This document shows, in pieces, positions 31,931-36,334 of a stretch of 36,334 nt of DNA (positions are counted from its first letter, which is position 1; each line of letters starts with the position of its first letter). The DNA is from Pseudomonadota bacterium. GTDB lineage: Bacteria > Pseudomonadota > Alphaproteobacteria > Rhizobiales > Pleomorphomonadaceae. The stretch spans positions 1 through 36,334 of the forward strand of contig JAGSYU010000016.1 of assembly GCA_018262575.1 (NCBI GenBank), given 5' to 3'. The notes under the pieces were generated by a model. That model ran no database searches, was not told where the DNA came from, and saw nothing but the letters and a program-made list of their open reading frames with translations. The position numbers were made by a program, and so were the translations under genes.

Positions 31931-33451
31931 ATGATCACACCAGTCCTCGAAATGCGCCGTATCGTGAAGACCTTCCCAGGCGTGAAGGCTCTCAACGATG
32001 TGAGCTTCAGCGTCAGTCGTGGCGAAATCCACTGTCTCGTCGGCGAGAATGGCGCGGGCAAATCGACGCTAATGAAAGTGCTGAGTGGACTCTACCCGCA
32101 CGGCTCTTATTCTGGAGAAATCCTGCTTGAGGGCGTGCCGCAGCAGTTCAGAAGCATATCCGATAGTACTCGCGCTGGCATCGCCGTTATCTATCAAGAA
32201 CTCGCCTTAGTTCCAGAGATGAGTATCTACGAGAATATCTTTCTCGGCCATGAAGTTCGCAACGGCATGTCTGTTGATTGGAACGAGACGATCAAGCGGG
32301 CCGCCGAGATGCTCCGCAAGGTTCGACTCAACATCAACCCTGCCACCAAAGTCAGAGATCTCGGCGTCGGTCGCCAGCAGTTGGTGGAGATCGCCAAGGC
32401 GCTCAGCAAGAATGTCAAGCTGCTCATTCTCGACGAACCGACGGCGGCCCTCAACGAGGACGATTGTGCCAACCTGTTCGATCTTCTCCGCCATCTCAAG
32501 GACGAAGGGGTGACGTCGATCCTGATCTCCCACAAGCTAAAGGAGGTCATACAGATCGCCGATGCCGTTACCGTGCTGCGCGATGGCCAGACAGTCTGCA
32601 CGCTGAACGCCCGAAGTGATGAAATCAGCGAAGCCGTGCTGATCAAGCAGATGGTCGGTCGCGAGATCAGCAACATCTATCCGCCGCGCGAACGTAATCA
32701 TTTCGACGAGACGATCCTCGAAATCCGCGACTGGAGCGCCTACGACACCAATCTTGGGCGGCCGGTTCTCAAGAGTGTTAATCTCAGAGTCGGTAAAGGT
32801 GAAATCGTCGGCATCGCCGGCCTTATGGGGTCGGGCCGCACCGAATTTGCCAGAAGCATCTTCGGCAATCCCGACCATTACGAGCTCAGCGGCACGCTTT
32901 TCCTGCAAGGTCAGGAACAAACCATTCGCAACCCGAAACAGGCGATCAGTACCGGCATCGCCTACGCGACCGAAGATCGCAAGGGCAACGGCCTCATCCT
33001 GATCCAGGATGTCAAGCAGAACATCACCATCGCCAATCTCAGGGAAATCGCCAAGAGCGGCACGGTTGACGCTAACGCCGAGGTCAAGGTCGCCACCGAG
33101 TTCAAGGATGCCCTCAACATCAAGACACCGAGCGTGGAGCAAACCGTCGTCAATCTGTCGGGCGGCAACCAGCAGAAGGTGTCACTCGCCAAATGGCTGT
33201 TCGTCAAACCAAAGGTACTCATTCTCGATGAGCCGACCCGCGGCATCGATGTCGGCGCCAAATACGAGATCTATTGCATCATGAACGATCTCGTGGCCGA
33301 GGGCATGAGCATCATCATGATCTCGTCGGAACTGCCGGAAATCCTTGGAATGAGTGACCGCATCTACGTGGTCTCGGCTGGCCGGATCACCGGCGAACTA
33401 CAGGCAGCTGAGGCTAACCAGGAAATTATCATGCAAATGGCAACGAGTTGA
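31931..33451 (+). CDS. Sugar ABC transporter ATP-binding protein, GguA/XylG-like (system 3)
   Basis: Duplicated ABC ATPase of 506 residues. NBD1: Walker A GENGAGKST, YQELALVPEMSIYENIFLG, GVGRQQLVEIAKAL, LLILDEPTAAL and H-loop LISHK. NBD2: GLMGSGRTEFARSI, LSGGNQQKVSLAKWL and Walker B VLILDEPTRGIDVG, intact unlike importer 2. Matches the GguA/XylG group that works with ChvE- or XylF-type binding proteins. GGAG lies about 10 nt before the ATG. 10 bp separate it from the permease. Confidence 0.93.
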   Translation: MITPVLEMRRIVKTFPGVKALNDVSFSVSRGEIHCLVGENGAGKSTLMKVLSGLYPHGSYSGEILLEGVPQQFRSISDSTRAGIAVIYQELALVPEMSIYENIFLGHEVRNGMSVDWNETIKRAAEMLRKVRLNINPATKVRDLGVGRQQLVEIAKALSKNVKLLILDEPTAALNEDDCANLFDLLRHLKDEGVTSILISHKLKEVIQIADAVTVLRDGQTVCTLNARSDEISEAVLIKQMVGREISNIYPPRERNHFDETILEIRDWSAYDTNLGRPVLKSVNLRVGKGEIVGIAGLMGSGRTEFARSIFGNPDHYELSGTLFLQGQEQTIRNPKQAISTGIAYATEDRKGNGLILIQDVKQNITIANLREIAKSGTVDANAEVKVATEFKDALNIKTPSVEQTVVNLSGGNQQKVSLAKWLFVKPKVLILDEPTRGIDVGAKYEIYCIMNDLVAEGMSIIMISSELPEILGMSDRIYVVSAGRITGELQAAEANQEIIMQMATS

Positions 33452-33461
33452 GCGGGAGGGC

Positions 33462-34652
33462 ATGAGAGTGATTGTCAAGGATTTGCAGAAGGTTTTCTCG
33501 GCGAACATCCGTGAATACGGAATGTATATCGCGCTGATTGTGATCATGGGGATCTTCCAGTGGATGACGGGTGGACTGTTCCTGTCGTCACGCAATATCG
33601 CCAATCTATTCAACCAGTCTGGTTATGTCGCCGTTCTCGCTGTCGGTATGACGCTGGTCATCGTTATCCGCCAGATCGACCTGTCCGTCGGCTTTCTGGC
33701 CGGGTTCCTCGGCGCCATAGCGGCAATTATGCTGGTGCAATGGCACATCCCGGTGCTGCTGGTCATTCCAATGATCCTGGCGCTCGGCGTTCTGGCCGGC
33801 CTCATCACCGCCTATCCAGTCGCCAAGATGGGGATTCCCTCGTTCGTTACCTCGCTCGCCGGCTGGCTGATCTATCGTGGCCTCCTGCTGATGGTGACCG
33901 GTGCCACCGGCACCATCATCATTCCCGACCCCGTGTTCAATCAGATCGGCAACGGCTTCGTTCCAGATCTGTTTGCCAGCGAAACCTTCCTGCCTGGACT
34001 GCACAAGACGACCTTGGTGCTCGGCTTCATTGCTCTCGTCTGGTTCATGATCTCTGAGACCATCAGCCGGCGGCGTAAGGAGAGCTATGACTTCGAGGTG
34101 CTGCCTTTCTACCTGTTTGTCATGAAGCTTGTCTCGCTCTCTGCCATCATTGCGGCGATCAGCTGGATCGTCTCGGGCTACAACGGTCTCTCCTGGACGG
34201 TGGTGATCGTTCTCCTGGTTGTCATGGCCTACCAGTTCCTGACCACCAAGACGGTCCTCGGCCGGCATATCTACGCCGTCGGTGGCAACCCGGAAGCCGC
34301 CGAGCTCTCCGGCATTTCGGTCAGCAAGATTACCTTCCTGGTGTTCGGATCGATGGGCCTGATGACGGCGCTGTCGGGCATTCTGTTCGCGGCTCGTCTC
34401 AAGTCCGCGATGCCGACCGCCGGCACGCTGTTCGAACTTGACGCCATTGCCGCCTCCTACATCGGTGGCGTCTCGGCAGCCGGCGGCGTGGGTAAGGTAA
34501 CCGGCGCCCTGCTTGGTACCATCGTCTACATGTGCCTGATGAACGGCCTCAATCTGCTCAACACCGACATCGCGCTTCAGTACGTCATCCGTGGCGGTGT
34601 CCTGGTCGCGGCAGTCATCTTCGACGTAACCACTCGACAGGCGCGGAGGTAG
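33462..34652 (+). CDS. Sugar ABC transporter permease, GguB/XylH-like (system 3)
   Basis: Inner-membrane protein of 396 residues, the longer XylH/GguB size class with an extra central loop (ISRRRKESYDFEVLPFYL). Family patterns are VGMTLVIVIRQIDLSVGFLA, GIPSFVTSLAGWLIYRGL, YAVGGNPEAAELSGISVSK and GGVSAAGGVGKVTGALLG. The start at 33462 (MRVIVKDLQKVF) has GGGAGGG directly upstream. A longer open frame from 33354 overlaps the ATPase gene and is not used. Confidence 0.92.
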   Translation: MRVIVKDLQKVFSANIREYGMYIALIVIMGIFQWMTGGLFLSSRNIANLFNQSGYVAVLAVGMTLVIVIRQIDLSVGFLAGFLGAIAAIMLVQWHIPVLLVIPMILALGVLAGLITAYPVAKMGIPSFVTSLAGWLIYRGLLLMVTGATGTIIIPDPVFNQIGNGFVPDLFASETFLPGLHKTTLVLGFIALVWFMISETISRRRKESYDFEVLPFYLFVMKLVSLSAIIAAISWIVSGYNGLSWTVVIVLLVVMAYQFLTTKTVLGRHIYAVGGNPEAAELSGISVSKITFLVFGSMGLMTALSGILFAARLKSAMPTAGTLFELDAIAASYIGGVSAAGGVGKVTGALLGTIVYMCLMNGLNLLNTDIALQYVIRGGVLVAAVIFDVTTRQARR

Positions 34653-35195
34653 GAGGGAGTCGGAACTGAGGGGGCTCGCGGTCGTGGCGTGGACATCGGT
34701 CAATGCTCGGCGCCACGACAATCGCAACGTTTCCAGTCCGGTGGCTGATCGGTGCCCGATAAAATGTCCAATCCTCGGAGCTCTGAGCTTCAGCAAAGCC
34801 TTGACGATCGTCCGGTTGCGAAATCGATGTCGTTTTGGATCCTGGCGTCCAGTCTGTTCCATCGTCAGAGGTAGCAACCCGAAGAGGAGAACGCAGATCG
34901 TGGTGCAATGGTCCGAGTATAAGCAGCGTGAGGAAATCGGCACGATCCTAAAGCACTTGCCGACCAGATTGAATCCCCTGGTCGCCAGCGAATGTACCGG
35001 CGTCGTTTTCTCGAGCCACCGCTTTTCGATCGGGTTGTTTCAGCCTGATCGGCGGGTGCTCTAGGTGACGCAGCCTTGCCAACTCCAACCTTTGCAACTA
35101 GCGATCATGGTATTTGACTCCGCCAGGTGGTGGAACCCAGGTCAAGGATAGCGTGAACTGATTTGGGGCGACGCGGCGGTTGGGAGAGATACAAG
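34653..35195. other. 543-bp intergenic region before the ROK regulator
   Basis: Short open frames on both strands have no recognisable similarity and no good ribosome site. The only clear signal is GGGAGAG (35182-35188) before the ROK start. Confidence 0.4.
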
Positions 35196-36334
35196 GTGAA
35201 TCGGCGAAAAAAAGGGCTCAATCTCAACGATGTTCAGGAGATCAACCGGGGACTTATCCTCTGGTTGCTTCGTCGTGTCCGAGTATCTTCCCGTGCGGAC
35301 CTTTCCAAGACGTCTGGTCTCAAACAAGCGACAATCACCAACATCATCAATGACTTCATCTCCTGGGGCATTGCCATTGAGACGGGTAGCATTGAAGGGA
35401 GCAAAGGCCGTCGGTCAATTGGCGTGGCCCTCAACACGGAGACCCACCGCGTCATGGGCGTTCGCCTGACCCGGAAGTTTTTCACCATCGGCTTGTTCGA
35501 TCTCTATGGCAGCCAGGAAAACTTCCTTGTCGAGCAGATTGACCCCAAGGAGGATGGACACGTCATCGTCGGCAGAATGATCACCGCCATCAGGTCGGTG
35601 ATCGAAAGCGCCTCGAACCGCTTGATCCTTGGTATCGGCGTAGCCATTCCCGGTCCCTATGTTCGTACCGCGCGGACCATGACGTTGATGACCGAGCGTC
35701 CTGGCTGGGAAGGGATCGCCATCGACAAGGAAATCGCCGAGGCGGTGGTGTTGCCGGTTTATCTCGAGCACGACGCCAAGGCCGGTGCGCTGGCTGAATG
35801 GTGGCTGGCACCGGAGCGACAGGACCACGAAACGATCGCCTACATCGCTGCCGGTCAGGGCATCGGCGCCGGCATCATCATCAATGGCCAATTGATCCGT
35901 GGCGCGCTCGGCCTTGCCGGCGAGATCGGTCACATGAGCATTTCCTACGAGGGACACAAGTGCGCCTGCGGCAACCGTGGTTGTCTCGAGCATTATTGCT
36001 CAACCCTTGCCCTCACCCGCTACGCCGAGGAAGCGATTGGAGATCATCCGGACAGCCTGTTGGCCAAAGACCGGTCGTTTTCCGCCATTGTGAAGGCGGT
36101 CAAGAGTGATGATGAACTGGCGCTCGCCATCACCAGAAAGGCAGCCTGGTTCTTGGGTTTCGGCCTGGTGGGGCTCGTCAACGCCTATAATCCGCATCTG
36201 ATCGTCATCGGTGACGAGATGTCCAAGCTGGGCGACGTCTTCCTCGACGGTGTGCGCCGGGCGGTCGAAGACCATGTCCTGCCAAGCGTCTACCGCAGCC
36301 TCCGGATTGAGATCAGTGCGTTCGACGTCGACCC
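35196..36334 (+). CDS. ROK-family transcriptional regulator (XylR/NagC type), 3' end outside window
   Basis: About 379 residues are visible, open at the right edge. N-terminal HTH: NLNDVQEINRGLILWLLRRV and then RADLSKTSGLKQATITNIIN. ROK domain: LGIGVAIPGPY, LEHDAKAGALAEWW, AAGQGIGAGIIINGQLIRG, GEIGHMSISYEG and the zinc motif CACGNRGCLEHYC (35953-35991), with His in GEIGHMS as the fourth-ligand candidate. I start at GTG 35196 because GGGAGAG lies 7 nt upstream. It lies behind the ChvE-like operon in the same direction and probably represses it through the palindrome at 30445. Confidence 0.9.
   Translation, partial: MNRRKKGLNLNDVQEINRGLILWLLRRVRVSSRADLSKTSGLKQATITNIINDFISWGIAIETGSIEGSKGRRSIGVALNTETHRVMGVRLTRKFFTIGLFDLYGSQENFLVEQIDPKEDGHVIVGRMITAIRSVIESASNRLILGIGVAIPGPYVRTARTMTLMTERPGWEGIAIDKEIAEAVVLPVYLEHDAKAGALAEWWLAPERQDHETIAYIAAGQGIGAGIIINGQLIRGALGLAGEIGHMSISYEGHKCACGNRGCLEHYCSTLALTRYAEEAIGDHPDSLLAKDRSFSAIVKAVKSDDELALAITRKAAWFLGFGLVGLVNAYNPHLIVIGDEMSKLGDVFLDGVRRAVEDHVLPSVYRSLRIEISAFDVD

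Noticed and set aside
33606-34943. 445-residue minus-strand open frame opposite the GguB-like permease
   Set aside because: It is antisense to a clear membrane protein, has the Asp/His/Arg/Gln-rich composition of a shadow frame and no recognisable domain.
34684-35064. 126-residue plus-strand gene before the ROK regulator
   Set aside because: No recognisable motif, no ribosome site, and atypical composition; treated as intergenic.
1-36334. CRISPR arrays, tRNA or rRNA genes, tandem repeats
   Set aside because: No regularly spaced repeats, cloverleaf or rRNA-like sequence was seen in either strand on reading.

Overview
The window is high-GC DNA with dense operons of rhizobial style: RbsABC-type sugar importers, DeoR, SorC, LacI and ROK regulators, and a ChvE-like binding protein. 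This suggests an alphaproteobacterium, probably Hyphomicrobiales (Rhizobiales). No rRNA, tRNA or CRISPR was seen, and no gene pins down a species.

Layout: (a) 1-655 holds two gene remnants truncated at one shared point near base 500: a chemotaxis receptor signalling domain (-) and the tail of a probable sugar isomerase (+). (b) 838-1839 is a Cra/FruR-like LacI regulator. (c) 11012 down to 2085 is a long minus-strand gene set: DeoR1, DhaK1, DhaL1, a sugar ABC importer (binding protein, ATPase, permease), a TIM-barrel sugar-phosphate epimerase, a triosephosphate-isomerase-like enzyme and a SIS-domain isomerase. (d) 11597-12586 is a divergent uncharacterised class I aldolase-like barrel. (e) 20652 down to 12757 is a second minus-strand set: DhaK2, DhaL2, permease, binding protein, ATPase, second permease, PfkB kinase. 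(f) 21485-24207 holds RpiB and transketolase, divergently arranged. (g) 28097 down to 24251 holds DeoR2, a SorC-regulator/DhaK3 fusion and DhaL3; transaldolase (28543-29502) diverges from DeoR2. (h) 29504-30211 is a graveyard of IS200- and IS3-type remnants. (i) 30615-36334 is a ChvE/GguA/GguB-like (xylose/glucose/galactose class) importer followed by a ROK regulator cut by the window end.

Working model (inference): this is an island for ketose, probably tetrulose, catabolism feeding the pentose phosphate pathway. Imported ketoses would be phosphorylated by DhaK/DhaL kinases (three complete sets, no DhaM). An EryC/LerI-like epimerase, an EryH-like triosephosphate isomerase homologue with altered active-site motifs, and an EryI-like RpiB would convert the tetrulose phosphate to D-erythrose 4-phosphate. 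Transketolase and transaldolase, both present, would consume it. No polyol dehydrogenase is visible, so a free ketose such as erythrulose, or dihydroxyacetone, fits better than erythritol as the imported substrate.

The most unusual items are the one-polypeptide SorC-DhaK fusion, the three DhaKL sets in about 19 kb, the unassigned aldolase, the related AT-rich motifs beside both DeoR genes, and the strong GC stem-loops in most within-operon gaps.
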